A DNA stretch of 64,000 bases from Neoechinorhynchus agilis. Its lineage: Eukaryota > Acanthocephala. Of the stretch, positions 1-12,411 are shown piece after piece. Every line of letters starts with the position of its first letter. Within the stretch, counting starts at the first letter, position 1. The stretch spans positions 14,880,001 through 14,944,000 of the forward strand of contig CM121342.1 in the NCBI GenBank assembly GCA_051530055.1, in the 5' to 3' direction. The position numbers and the translations under genes are program-made. The notes under the pieces were generated by a model, which searched no databases, was not told the origin of the DNA, and saw nothing but the letters and a program-made list of their open reading frames with translations.

Positions 1-3000
1 AGTTTCTGCAAATATTGATGCTCTTTTGTGAAGTTGAAATTCCCTGGGAATTACGCAAAAACTGATTATGCTGTTGACATCCTCCTCTCAGTCTTGTAGA
101 GACCTTCCTTTAAACTTTTTTGCTCTTCTAATCTCCTTATAGCTCTTTAACTGAGCTCATACATAAGGATCAAATCAGGCTAACCTGACCCAAATATCGG
201 TGCAAACATTGCCAATGATGCAATGAGATTTATTTGATACTCGGAACAACTGCAACTGCAGGGCATTTTGTTCTGCCTTGCGCTTTTCATTAAAGGATCT
301 TTTTTTTCGCGATGTCAGTGCCACGCCAAGCATATATATATGTTAACGTCTAATCTAGAGATCATCTCTTGGTAACATTTGTTCCTGGGGACGAGCTGCG
401 ATATAATCTTTTCTAAGAAAATGATGCCATTATCAAAGTTTTCGGTTTAAAGGATTTTTAGCCCTAGGAACTACGACTTTCATAAAATTTGTTTTCATCT
501 TAATATTTTTTGAAAGGTAGGCCGCCAAGTGCCAGCAGCGACTCAGTGAAGGGTGGTGGCATTTCTGCATGTGTATGAGAATTTCGCTTGGATGGACAAG
601 ACAACATTTTATGGAACACGTTTGACCGGCATCGGCTCGAGACAACTACCAGAATCCGAGACTGCTAATACGACGTCTGGCCACCATCTCTCGCACCTAT
701 TTAGTCTTTGGCTGGCTAAATCGAACCAGAAAACAATGTCGCCAATTATAGTTGATCTGCAACAGAAAACAGGTTCTCAATTTATTAGAACAAAATTGAT
801 GGTTCGAATTTGAGTAAAGACAGGTTTGTTTAAGACCTTAACGCCCACACTTTGATATTTAAATGAGAAATCGTGATTAATGATCAGCACTTCACCGACC
901 AGACAATGTTGGCTGTCCAGATAAAACGCGAAACAGGATAAAATCGCACTGATTATTCATCATGGAGATTTACTATCTTGTTTCTAAAAGATGTAGGTGT
1001 TTAGTCGACGTTAATTTTAAGGTTGTGGCAAGTTATTTGTTTTTTTTAAACCCATTCTTTAATCAAATAATCACTTTTGGATTTATCAGTTTTCTCATAT
1101 CTTTATATTGAGACTGAATTCGCACAAAGTCAGAGCAGCGCCTAATGGCAAATTTTTCCCTATATATGTCCGACAATCGAATTTTCACGCTCAAGTAATG
1201 GGTGGAAATGACCCTTGGCCGCATTAAATGTCAACGGATGCCTTTTTCAAGCACTTTTTCCTATATTTCATAGGCATTAGTAATTCTAAACTTCATTCGA
1301 CCGGAAATAGAATCACCCGTGTGACAATTTGCTGTTGCCGATGCCTCGCAAATAGTTAATTTAAGTCTGATCTTTCCTCTTGCAGTTAATTTAAAATACC
1401 ATTCTCGATTCCGGGATCAGCTTTTAATCCCTCCGCTAAATTATTTTGGTCGAGATTGTAGGCTTGAATACTTGATATCTTTGTTCTCAAGACGCAAATA
1501 ATTGACTAATAACGTGGCCTCATGGGTCAGCTGGTGATTTTTGAGGCGACACATTCGTCTCGCAGACAATTGATTCCCAATGGAACAATTTTGGTAGTGA
1601 CCACCGCTAGGGCATAAGATTTCACCAGACAAACGGACTGGTCAGGTGAGCTCTCATCATCATTTAGATATAATGAATTACCCATTTATCCTCGGACACC
1701 ATGCGTGATCCGAAGGACCTTCTTAAATAGACTAAACAAGAAGAATAAACAACCTATACTACAAGTCTTTAGCAGATCCGGTTTATCAAGCGCATTTGAC
1801 CTTTGTTATGACATTAATGAGTACTCCAGAAAATCCGCCGAGATTTAGAGAAATTATTTATTTTCACTGTCATTCTCCTCACGTATTTAGAACTTTTAAT
1901 TTCTCTCGATCGTGCTGGTCGAATTGGCGACATTCGGACCAAACACGCAATTTATCTATTTTTCGAGGCATCCACTGTCATCGTTAGTTGGATTGGAGGC
2001 TACCACTTAAGCATTATTGGTGCCAAGGGAGCTATAATTGCTTCTATCTCGACCACCTTTCGGATACAGGCACTGAAGTCCTGGGTGAGTGTTTTTGTTA
2101 AGAAAGTCGATAGGTCTCGTTGAATCAGACTTCCTTTCGGCACCAGTGTCGATTTCGGTTTGTGTGTCCTACAACATCAGAAGATGTCGAATGGTTCTAT
2201 TAATATTTGTGGCTAACGGGTTAGGACCCGCTTCACATCCTTTTCAATTTTTTCGATTGCTCTTATCATACCGACAAGTGAAAGCGGCCTTGAGCCGTTT
2301 GTTTAGAATGCTAGCGCCTGCCATTCAAGTGGTTCCGCTCATGCCAAAAATACGGTTCATCTGTTGAGTTTTACGTTATCATAAAAGTTCCCTCTTGCTT
2401 TATCAAACCCGTTTGCTTATCTTTTGATGGTATTCTTTAGCACAAACTCAACTTCTCTTTGAAGATACTCTCAGAGCAGTCAAAACAGTTTGAACACTAC
2501 TTGTTTGTTCAATGTATCTTTGGAATGGATCAGAGCAATGTACACAAAGGAATTTACAATTCGCAATGTGTCATGTAGGAATGTCCGTCCATCAAATATC
2601 GTCTGAGACTTCAGCATATGGGTAACTTCAAAGGCAGTGGTATAAATATGGATCTTTCTGGTTTCTCTTGCTACTTTTGAACTTCATTGGCAGGAATGCT
2701 AGAAAGTCTTATTTTTAGACGATAGCAAAAAATCATTGGCTAATTGAAATGAACTTTACAGAACTATTTGACGTCCGATACCAATGTAAATGTCTTCAAC
2801 AAAGCGGATTTTCTCCAAGTGTCATTCCAATAGAATTTCTACTAGTGGTCAGACTCGCACTACTACTTCTTCAGATTTTATATACGACTGTTAGCTACAA
2901 ATGCATTTTCATCTGTCTATAATTATGCTTCTAGTCCAAACCGGAAGTTAGGAAAATAGATCGACTTTTGTCGAGCGAAATGCATTAATTAAGCCAATTC

Positions 3001-4069
3001 ATTTCTAGTGGCTACAATTGGTTGTGAATTCTACGAGAGTACTCATCAAAAAAAAGTTGGTTATTGATCTTATAAAATTACATGCCACTATATGGTTTCA
3101 TTTGATTTCGATAGCTTAGTTAAAGGTGTTCAACCCAAAGGATTCTCAATTCTACGCGCTGTCTCGATTCCGGGAACTTTTCCGTGTTAACAATATCACA
3201 AACAAAAGATCATTTCTTGATTCCTATGTTTTTGTCAATATTGAAAAAGTTGTTCTAATTTCGTTTGTTGTATAAATACCATTTATTCCTTAACTTTACA
3301 TTGGAGCGCTTCCTAAGTAAAGTGCTCAATGTGGATACAAGCTCCTCCCCTCACTCGCGCTGTTTGCTAAACAGCTTTAATGCTCTGTTCAATACCAATG
3401 TTCAACTTGCGTTTTCGCCCATCCACCGCCATTCGGCAAGTGCTCGACCCTGTCAACTCGTCTCATTTGATTTTACGCTTTCCCGCAGTCCAGATCGTGT
3501 CGCCATCGACATCTATTGTCTGCCTCGCCCTCCATTCACTGTTAACTTCTCGTCTCTCCGCCCGTTGTCTCGTCCTCGTAGACTTTTTATTCTCTTAAAC
3601 GCATGCTGTACACTCCTCAACATCTCAATCAACAGCAACCGGTCAACAGACCACTCTTTTAGTACTCTCGGATCTTTTATTATTAATCAAATTGCCACAT
3701 CAGTCTGCCCGATTTCTTACACTCTGTTATCCAAAATTTTCAAAGCAACACAAGAATCTCTTAAATATTCAGGTATTCGGTGCGTTTCTATTGACTGAAA
3801 TGCTTTTTAAGTGCCAGTTTATAAACTCTTCAGGGAAATCCAGTCGCTTTCGAGACAATCTAAGACAACGAGTTTAAATAACACACGCAAGCGCCGTAAA
3901 TTTTATATCCTAACCAATAAATCAAAAGTCATTCCCGCTTTAATGTCCCATAAATCGAGTGCACCATTTGCGCCATCTACACTGAGGCTACCTCAATAAA
4001 CTTTATCAAACACAAACATATCAGCGATTTCAGATCCTCATTCTGTATGCCTAATGTATACATTTCCCT
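1..4069. other. No supported gene; AT-rich with a C-rich patch
   Basis: I see no exon chain, RNA gene or transposon domain that I can name here. The longest open stretch (3265-3798, +) is rich in Ser, Pro, Arg and Leu because the DNA is C-rich there. It has no recognisable motif. The patch 3330-3620 has the same C-rich texture as the LINE debris near 40.3 kb and may be decayed LINE, but no domain can be read in it. Confidence 0.4.
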
Positions 4070-7000
4070 ATGAGATGTGAGTATAACGATATCCCCAAAC
4101 ATCGAAGGCCACCACCATATATTGATGATAATCTCATTCCTTGTGAATACAGGAATAAAGGAATGTGCTTTCATTCGGAAATGTGCCCAATGCATTACTG
4201 CGACAACGGATGCTACTCAAACCTCGAACCATCTCCGTCAATTGTGAACACTTCGAGTTATAATAGACGACTGGCTCGGACTTACAGATCTTCAACTCTT
4301 AAACATAGACATCAGCAATTCCGACCAAGGAAGGAGGCTGAGCGCAGGAGAAGATGCACTCATTGTTACATTATATCACTCATCCTTACTGCTTTCATTA
4401 TCATTCTATTAATCGTTCTAAGTATGAATATTCGCTCAAATGATTCGCTTTTAATACTCTGGTCTAGCTTCTATAAATGGATTACGTCGAAACGGAAAGG
4501 AAAATCCTCGCAGAATTGTGAGGGAAAGCGATCATTGGTGTCTTGATTCCGCAGGTTGGTTCTTAAGAAGACTGAAGTGTATTCACGTCTTTAACTTTAA
4601 TACGCGATGTCCACTAAACATTTAAACTTTTTTTTAAATCACCATCACTACCCGACTTTTTTTCTATAATCTATGGAGCAGTAGAGCAACAAACGGCTTC
4701 CTAAATGAGCTAGACGTGTTTTACTTGCAAATTTAATAGTTAGAAATTGAACACAGTATTAATGGAAAACAGAGAATCCAAATGAACAGTTTTGTTTATC
4801 GACAATAAGATGATTTTGAACCGTTATTATCTTCACCACAAGTCAAAATTTACCATTCCGATGGATTTTCTCGATATGATTAATCTTACAAAGATTACAG
4901 AATATGCAAATAAAGCACTCGATGAAATTTGCTACCCTAACAAGCCAACATTCTAAGTTAATAACCTATTTTCGTTTAGTTCCTTACCCGCATCCTTTCA
5001 CAATGAATCGTATAATATCACCCAAGGAGTCAATCGTCGTTTCGATTGAATTCAAATCAACTCAAAACCGTACCATAAGCCTATCTTCCACTCAACCGAC
5101 AAGCTTTGAAGTTTTTGGAAGGAATGAGAAATGCCCGTGTAAGCATGTGAATGATTTCTACAAGATTTTCGACACGGTCGAGATCGGTACTAAATTCAAT
5201 CTCGGTTCAAAAGGATCTGCATTAGTCAAAATTAGCTTCGTCCAACTATTTATACGGGGTCACTGGTTCATAGTGGTTACCAACACAGGCAACCGAAGTT
5301 CGTCTCTCGAATTTTCCGTCAATCAAAACAAGCGAATCTCGGTCTTTTCTCGTACGAATGACGTTCCTGACACGACTTGTCTGAACGGAAAGCTCATTGG
5401 TGAGGAATGCGTATGTGAGCATGGATTTAATGGACGATTTTGTGAACGAAACGATTGCGGCGATCATTGTGGACACCACGGGCAATGTGAGTACGATCCC
5501 GATACTAAGATGTGGTCATGCCGGTGTCAGAATGGGTACAATGGTCAATTTTGCCATCACATGAACGAGATTCAATGCCAAAATGGAGTGGACGATGATT
5601 TAGGTATGTTACCATGGTAACTTGTTTTTTTGAATTCCGATCGTTTGGGTTAGGTGTAGAAATGGCTTTTGCATTTCCGGAAGGCTTGATAATAACACTT
5701 GTCCTCGAGGGTGTGATATTGGCTACGTTTTTAGTTTGTGACTATAATCTAATGATAGAAGTTACCGGAAATCGCACATTCAATTGCTTCGTAATTGTTT
5801 CACATTGTATCACGATTGGCATGGTTCTCTTGGTCGCACTCGATGACCCTGGTGCAGTTTTGAAGAGTGCTGATAAGAATGGGAGGAAATATTGCGTCCA
5901 TTGTAATTTGGTTATTGAGACCAGACGAGTGGTCCACTGCTTCCATTGCGACCGCTGTGTACATGGGAAAGATCATCACTGTCCATTCGTTAGTAATTGC
6001 ATAGCAGACAAAAACTACTTTAATTTTATTGCTCTTCTGTTATCCACATCGTTATCTGCGTTTTCGTGCGTCGTAAGCGAAGCTGCTATTATTCGAAAGT
6101 TCTCATTTTTATCCACAGTTGGTCTTCATTCACCCGTAATTGCAGTCAGTTACATTGTAGCTTGTCTCTCGATCACTGGATATTGCCTCAATTTGCTTGC
6201 ATATCATGTAGTGATCAGTTGTGCAGGTTTGACGAGTAGAACTGATAAAATCCGAAAGCGGAGAAATGAACCTTTGCCTTCGATGAAAATCATTAATCTT
6301 ATACACCGACTTCGAAGATCTTCTATTTACATTATGTCGTTAAGATGGTCTTGTCGACTGCGATGATCCTGACTGCTGCCACCATGAGGAATGCTCCAAT
6401 CAGGAATTTTGTACCATTAAATCGCCAATCATTCTAAGCAACACTTCAAATATGCGCTCACTATATTGGCGATATAAGCGATCACTTATCGATCAATACG
6501 CCATTCAAAAACTCACAGATGGCGAATCAATTTTTGTTGAAACGTAAGATCAACCTACTTTGCCATATCAATCCCGTTCCGTCTTAAAAGAACCACTTCA
6601 TTGCTTGTTGGAAACGTGTACCGGGAGGAAGGAATTCCTGCTTCAGGAATCAAAGTTCAAGTCATGAACGATCCTCAATACGGATACACTTACACAAACA
6701 ATGATGGATTGTAAGTTGATTTAGCTTCATTTTGTACTAACTTGGAACGAATTGCCTCAACCTTTTTCTTCGCTCTTAAGGATTATCTGTACATTGCCCA
6801 AATTAGTGCCGTCTTTACCAAAGCGAAACCATTCTGTGTTTCATTTCACCTTGCAGTTGCAACTGAATTTGCCGTAACAGAAACCCAGTCCTATAAGATT
6901 CCAAATGCTTTTAAAATCTAAACTGTCTAATCTTATGTTTGTATTTTTAACTACCCAGCGGGTTGCTGATATTTATACAGTTATAAGCTGAATGGTAGTT

Positions 7001-10000
7001 CGAAGAATCGTGAACATTTGAGCTATCATCTTGTTTCGGTGCTACTTTTAGCTTCACTATGCTTGTCAATGGCGGCAAAAGTCTCGTGATTTGGTTCGAT
7101 AATCCTGTGACCCAGTCAAAAATCGAGGAGTTCACATGGGTTCCTTGGTCTGTCGTACATCGACTCAAGGATGTGGTCCTTTCGCCACAATCTTCCAGGC
7201 GAGATTTCACTGATTCATCAATAATACAGTTTAAAGTTGATGTCGATCGCCTACCATTCGTTTTCCGAACTGTTAACGAATTCTTCGCTGTGGATTCTAA
7301 CAACGAGGTTGCGTATGATGCTTTGTATCATAATTGGCCAAAAAACTTAAATTTAGACATTGAGATTGCAAATCCCGATTGGAAATACTGATTTGAAATT
7401 GATTTACACCGATACAATGGCCGTTAGCGATCATTTCAAGGCTAGAGTTAAACTAACAAGCAGTGATTTTCCGGCTCACCTCTCTTTTATCCATTTAAAG
7501 GTATATTCATTCCTTCAACTAAAATTTTAAGAAATTTAAATTTAAGGTATTGGCTGCTGGTCGAACAGATGAACGCGTTTTCAAGGCAAGACCCAATTTT
7601 GCATATGATATTCAGTGGCCCTTTAAGGACGTTATGGGGTCTATTCTGTGTGAGCCTTTTTTGTTTTGTGGTAAGTATCTTACTTTTTGGTTCTATTTCT
7701 TTACCAAAATAAAATTAGAGACTTTACAGGAAAGCTAATTCAGTCCCATGTTCTATACGAGTAGTCCAACATCTAAAACAAAAATTGATTTTCGCCCCTC
7801 AAATTCGACGATTAATTTTAAGTCACCATTTAGGAATTACATGAAAGAAGATTTCTTGCCTTAATTTAACGATAAAAATTAGTTTTAGGATGCATTGAAG
7901 ATTTTCTCGATTATGGCTGTTCATAGCGATTTTAAAATTAGTTCTCTTCTCGATTATAGCACAATTTTCGTTTTGCAATGAGACCTTTTACTAACATGGC
8001 ATTATAGCAATGGAGTAGAGGCTGACTTTTCATATGTAAACGCCCCTTTAAAAATTTAGTTTCCATCGGATTCGAGTACAGGAATTCTGCGGATGTCTAT
8101 TGGAAGAAAAAATGCCAAACAATTTTTCCTCCGGTTGTTCGACCATCAAATTGGACACTTGATAGCGTCCACCATCTCGATGTTTCGAATGGTAGGTGAC
8201 ACTAGAAAGGTATATTAATTCTGTGTCTTGCTTAGGTGTCCTTCACTTCGGTAGCGGAGAATCTATCAACGTCAATCGACAACTGGCAATAATAAGCAGC
8301 CCTAGGATCGATTTGAATTCTCAGCTCCGCGCAATACAACACGCAGTATCACTTCCATCCGGAGACATCTTGTTGTTAACACTGAAATCGCTTTATCTGA
8401 TAAGACGAGCTAACTATTCAAAGGCAATAAAAATCGTTAATTTCAGGTAGGATTTAAAATCTTTTGTCTCACTGAATCTGGGCATATCTCAGTTCAATTC
8501 CACAAAGTTCCTATGAATGTTTTTGCGTCAACACGAAGCTTCGAGTGATTCTGAATGTAGATGAACAACTCCTTGCTGAAACTTTTCTTAAAGGGACACT
8601 AAACCAGCTAAACAGGATTCTTGTTTGTTAAAAATTGCAGGATTGATCATTTCCTGTAAGCGGCTGTTTTCATTATAGTCACTCAAATCTCAACCATTTT
8701 TCATAATCTCCTCGTATGGAAACCACTAGTAGCTCAGAAGAGCAAATTCCATTTAAAGAACTTTCAATTAGGTTTTTATCAGAAACTACACTATGAATTC
8801 ATTTTATACTTTTTTTATTGTCATATATCATTTTACTCGGGGTGAATTTGATTGTACGTTGGCGAATCCTGCCCCCGGTGTTGTCGTTACTCATTTTTTT
8901 GTGAACAAAAAGATTTCTATGCTGATGCCTAAAAATTTCATTATTTTACTAGACTTCGTTTGAAAAATCCTCTAATATCTTATTTTATCTTTACCATGTA
9001 GGATAAACTCGATCGAGCGAAAGATTACGCTTGATCCGGTATTTGGGTACAGTTACATTTTCGAACCTGAATCAAATACGGTAATAAGAATAAAACATTT
9101 GGACGATCAGTCAGATCCTGATAATAATTTTGAGTCTGCTTTTGACATCGAGAAGCTAGGAAGGATGTTGGACGTGAATTTTTCAACAGGAAAGATTCGT
9201 GATTGGGTGTTCGACAACCAAGGCACTCTTTTTTTAATAGTTGATGACATATTTGTTCAGTTGGATATGAAGACAGGACAAGCATCAATTATTTTTCGAT
9301 TTGGAAACATGAGAAGTGCGAGGAGCGTTTTCGCCTGTTCACCTTTGTCAGCTCACACGATCTACACAGGATCTATTGTGTCGCTTACAATAGATCGTTT
9401 TACTAATAATCTATTTATATTGAGCGATCAGTGCATATTCCAAGTTTCGAACGGTCTTCTTCTTCCACGATACGGTCAGTGTATGAAATATTGCATTAAC
9501 TTGCCAGTGGAACATCCTCGGCGTATGCGAGATGCAGTGTTCACCGAAACGGATATCTTCATTTCAGCGGACATGGGACGCAAACTAATCAAGATCAATC
9601 GCTTCACGCAGCTGACGGAAGCCGTTTCAGACGTGTATAAAGACGGAGTTGGTATCATGGGAAACGGGGAGATAAGTGAATTCCGCCATGTGAGTCTCTT
9701 TTCCGAAGGAACGATTCTTGTACAAGGCCGTAGCGATCAATTATTTCTCTTTTTTTACTCACAAGCTCCCATCGGCAAACTTAATGGTTCAAATTTCCAA
9801 TTGAACATCCAGGATCATGCGTATGTGTTTTCGCCAGAAGGTGTACATCTTAGCACAGTGAGCAAGACCCAGAGCCAAAACTTAAGTTTGGTTTGGAATG
9901 GATCAGTGCTTGCGTCCGAGATAGTCGTGATGGCAGGAGAAACGTTCAGTAAAATTAAATACGAAGGAGGAAAAACAAAAATAATATGGACTGATTTATC

Positions 10001-10390
10001 CAATCAGGTTTCAGCTAGACGAAGTGAGATTCACACGGTGAGTCACATCTCAATCAGCTTTTTCTGTTTTCTCACAATGTCTTAAATGCTCATTGATTTT
10101 GTCAAACGTCGTCGCATCTTTTCGTAACAAATTCACCTTAGCAACTGCTTGTCGTAAAAGATCACAAAACCTCCTATTTTGCTCTCGAAATAATAATGTA
10201 AAATTGATCTTCCTTACTCATTAAGGTATTACTCGATGGATCAGGGAATGCGCGACAACTTCTCAGTGATGAATCAAAATACGAATTCGAATATGAAAGT
10301 GGAAGTCTCCACTTGATGAGAATTAATAATGCCACCCACCGTAGGAGCATAAGAGTGCCCATTTATCTCCTGACAAGGACAAAACTATGA
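4070..10390 (+). CDS. TENM: Teneurin-like adhesion protein, short form (ten exons)
   Basis: Teneurins are single-pass cell-surface adhesion proteins with the N terminus inside the cell. Exons read as about 4070-4540 (tentative), about 4901-5603, 6345-6543, 6591-6710, 7052-7500, 7547-7670, 8060-8191, 8236-8446, 9002-10037 and 10226-10390; the junctions are GT-AG and keep phase, except that the joint after exon 1 is not fixed. Parts in order: a basic cytoplasmic tail and one membrane segment (CYIISLILTAFIIILLIV); a spacer; two EGF modules instead of the usual eight; the Cys-rich hallmark DGLVDC..DPDCC, read across the exon 2/3 joint; a transthyretin-like part (GNVYREEGIP, then NGGKSLVIWFD); an FN-plug part (HLKVLAAGRTDERVFKARPN, VSIGFEY); NHL propeller repeats; then a stop. 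The YD shell and C-terminal domain of a normal teneurin of about 2,700 aa are absent; this protein is about 1,200 aa. Exon 5 needs a one-base frame change near 7390. AATAAA follows at 10469. Confidence 0.82.
5661..6366 (+). CDS. DHHC palmitoyltransferase nested in a teneurin intron
   Basis: Encodes a protein S-acyltransferase, a membrane enzyme that attaches palmitate to cysteines of client proteins. The Cys-rich catalytic domain runs from KYCVHCNLVIETRRVVHC to GKDHHCPFVSNCIADKNYF and includes the DHHC box. Two membrane segments precede it (from LIITLVLEGVILATFLVC, and TFNCFVIVSHCITIGMVLLV) and two follow it. The C-terminal tail is basic. About 235 aa is short but complete for the simple DHHC families. 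The frame lies in the 741-nt intron 5604-6344 of the teneurin-like gene, on the same strand, and runs 22 bases into the next teneurin exon in another frame. A splice acceptor (gggttag, ending 5654) stands six bases before the ATG, so a trans-spliced 5' end is likely. Splicing 5604-5654 in cis would join it in phase to the teneurin EGF exon. I treat that as an alternative, not the main reading. Confidence 0.8.
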
Positions 10391-10468
10391 GCCCGGTGTA
10401 TATGTTGCGGCTACCTCATAAATATAATGTACTATCTGCAGTGGAATTTTTCATTGTATACTTTCACT

Positions 10469-10474
10469 AATAAA
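10469..10474 (+). terminator. Poly(A) signal of the teneurin-like gene
   Basis: AATAAA, 79 bases after the TGA at 10388-10390. With no teneurin-like exon seen downstream, this supports a real gene end after the propeller region. Confidence 0.6.
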
Positions 10475-10839
10475 ATATTGTTCTCCCGGTAACAAGGGCG
10501 TCGGTGCTTTAAAGAACCTTTTATTAAATTATACAAATAATATGGAATCATTTATTTGGTTTCTCTAAAATCAGGACAATGAAATTGAAATTCGTTCAGT
10601 CAGCCATTTCAGTTTTTGATTGCTGTCAATAATGTATCCTATACTTAACTGAATCTTAATCTATTATAGCAGAAATAGTTTTGACTACCAGGAGTATAAC
10701 AGTTTTTGTTGTCTAACGTTATTGCTGCATTTCGATATTCTTCACGTTCTTTAGGGTAAGATTGTTTGTGGTTATTCTTTAAGGATATAAGCGAAGCATT
10801 TGACCCATTAATGGGCAACATTTTTATATAGATCAATGT

Positions 10840-11060
10840 GTGGCCTTTTATCACACGGCTGCTAATTTTTGGGCACACAGCCCACCGATTTGGTTCAGAG
10901 AAGTAATTCAATTACTCAGTGCACTGAACCATCGGGCACGAGTTAGGGTATTTCGTCCCCTTTTGGTTGTGCGTCATTGATGGTAACGGCTGATGATGAA
11001 CCCGACGAGGCTCGAAACGTCTTTAATAAATAATCATTTACTGGGTGTAAACTTCTAAAC
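10840..11060 (+). repeat. SINE-like repeat with hammerhead-like 3' part
   Basis: The body (atcaatgtgtggcc through a stretch ending ggtaacgg) is shared with the repeat at 16046-16240. After ggtaacgg the two copies part. This one continues into CTGATGA (10990-10996), a 17-nt arm-loop-arm with one mismatch (10997-11013), then GAAA (11014-11017). That order is the conserved core of a hammerhead ribozyme. Stems I and III could not be drawn, so the ribozyme may be decayed. Confidence 0.55.
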
Positions 11061-11123
11061 AATAATTCTAATGATATACCCCGGTGCTTCCTCACTATAT
11101 ATTTTGAGGAATTAAAATCAAAC

Positions 11124-11220
11124 TTTTTAGATGACTGATGAGGTTAGGCTTCCCCTTTCGAAATATTTCTTAACAACAAAATAAAGTATCTTCACCACAA
11201 TTTTAACTTGAGAAGAATTT
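11124..11220 (+). repeat. Dispersed short repeat (CTGATGAGG ... GAAATATTTCTT type)
   Basis: Starts gatgactgatgagg and continues to a gtatcttcaccacaattt stretch. The same order of blocks is found on the minus strand at 58730-58850, and a weaker match at 58555-58640. The front half is shared with both arms of the hairpin at 39393-39608. The spacer between CTGATGA and GAAA no longer pairs well in this copy. Confidence 0.5.
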
Positions 11221-11669
11221 TCTTTAAACGATTATTTTGAGAAATGTTAGATTATTGAAGCGCGTACATCGGGGCTTCACTGGAGAAATAAAAGTACTCC
11301 ATGGGGATGTTCTTAGACGCCTTAACGTCCCCACCTCTTCTAAATTTGGCATTTTTATTAGAATACTCAGTGTGGATTTTTGATGTACGAGATTTTGTAC
11401 GAATGTATCACGGGTATTTGAGACAAGATCGCCCATTTTCCTATAAAGGTCTTTATAAGTATCAATAAATTTTAAATATGTGTGCACTCATCTTTATCGA
11501 ATCGATACGGGAAATTGACGTGCCGTACAACGCCATATTCATTGACGAGAACGATGTCGTCTTTGTTTACTGAACTAAAAATCATTCATCGATGTAACAA
11601 ACTCGTCTCCGTTCACACACACCCACATCTTCTCCTAACCAAAAAGCTAAATCACAAGAACAGCGGTAA

Positions 11670-11936
11670 ATGTCGTCTACCGGTGAACAGTCTCCCGTTG
11701 GAAGCATCATTCTTGGTGAACTCATCAAACGGCACCCGGACTATGTAAAACGCCGCCACTTTATCAAAGTTATTCAAGTAATGATGAAACCGCTTAAAAT
11801 GAGAGCTTTCATGAAACGAGTCTGGATTCTTTGTATGTATAGAATGACGGGAAGAGTGGATCTTAAGAAGTTGAGCACTAGAGAGCTTGTTGCTAAGATA
11901 ACCGCTGGAGTGTATCACAAACGTGATGATTTTTGA
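11670..11936 (+). CDS. Small basic orphan protein (88 aa)
   Basis: A single open frame from ATG to TGA with AATAAA at 11989. The product begins MSSTGEQSPVGSIILGELIK and is rich in Lys and Arg (RHPDYVKRRHFIKV, FMKRV, HKRDD). A mildly hydrophobic centre (VWILCMYRM) is too short and too charged around it to call a membrane segment. I do not recognise the family. It stands 5' of the EF-hand/COA4 pair on the same strand, so it could be the first member of the same transcription unit. Residue use looks like real coding sequence, but a small protein without a family match cannot be proved here. Confidence 0.5.
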   Translation: MSSTGEQSPVGSIILGELIKRHPDYVKRRHFIKVIQVMMKPLKMRAFMKRVWILCMYRMTGRVDLKKLSTRELVAKITAGVYHKRDDF

Positions 11937-12411
11937 GGTCTTTTATCAAATTTGAACTTTGAAAGTCATTTTTCAGAACCTCTCGCATAATAAAAAGAAT
12001 TCCTACTTAAGACTCAATAAATATCACCCTCGATTCGCTCCACCCTTCTTCGCTGCCGCAACTTTTTGCCGAAAATCAATCATAACATAGCGAAACCATA
12101 AAACACTTGTCCGTGATCAATCATTTTCGACATTTCTATACCGTGATTCGCGCTTGCTTATTCTTTCCGAAGAAACTTGCGCCGTTCCCGGAGAGTCCCT
12201 AACCTTTCTTCGGATAGAAATGTCAGCCATTTTGTTGCTCCAATGTTTTCTTTTAATAACCTTAGAAGACTACCAGCTGTTATTGTATTCTCTCTCTTGA
12301 TATTATTTCTTAGCATTCAACGTCTTATTCTTTGTAAAAAACAATTCCTGAACAAGTTTAAATTATCGAAAATTATTGTCTTTTGAGTCAATTCCCTTAA
12401 AATCGAATAAG

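Noticed and set aside
3265-3798. A 177-codon open frame as a gene
   Set aside because: Composition follows the C-rich DNA, a second frame is open over much of it, and no motif or exon partner is visible.
5604-5654. A 51-nt cis intron fusing teneurin EGF exon to the DHHC enzyme as the main product
   Set aside because: The donor at 5603 also joins in phase to the Cys-rich teneurin exon at 6345, which restores the family hallmark. An EGF-DHHC fusion has no precedent I know of. Kept only as an alternative.
12222-12310. N-terminal EF-hands of the calcium-sensor gene
   Set aside because: Pieces with some resemblance fall in two different frames and no splice pair joins them to the 3' exon.
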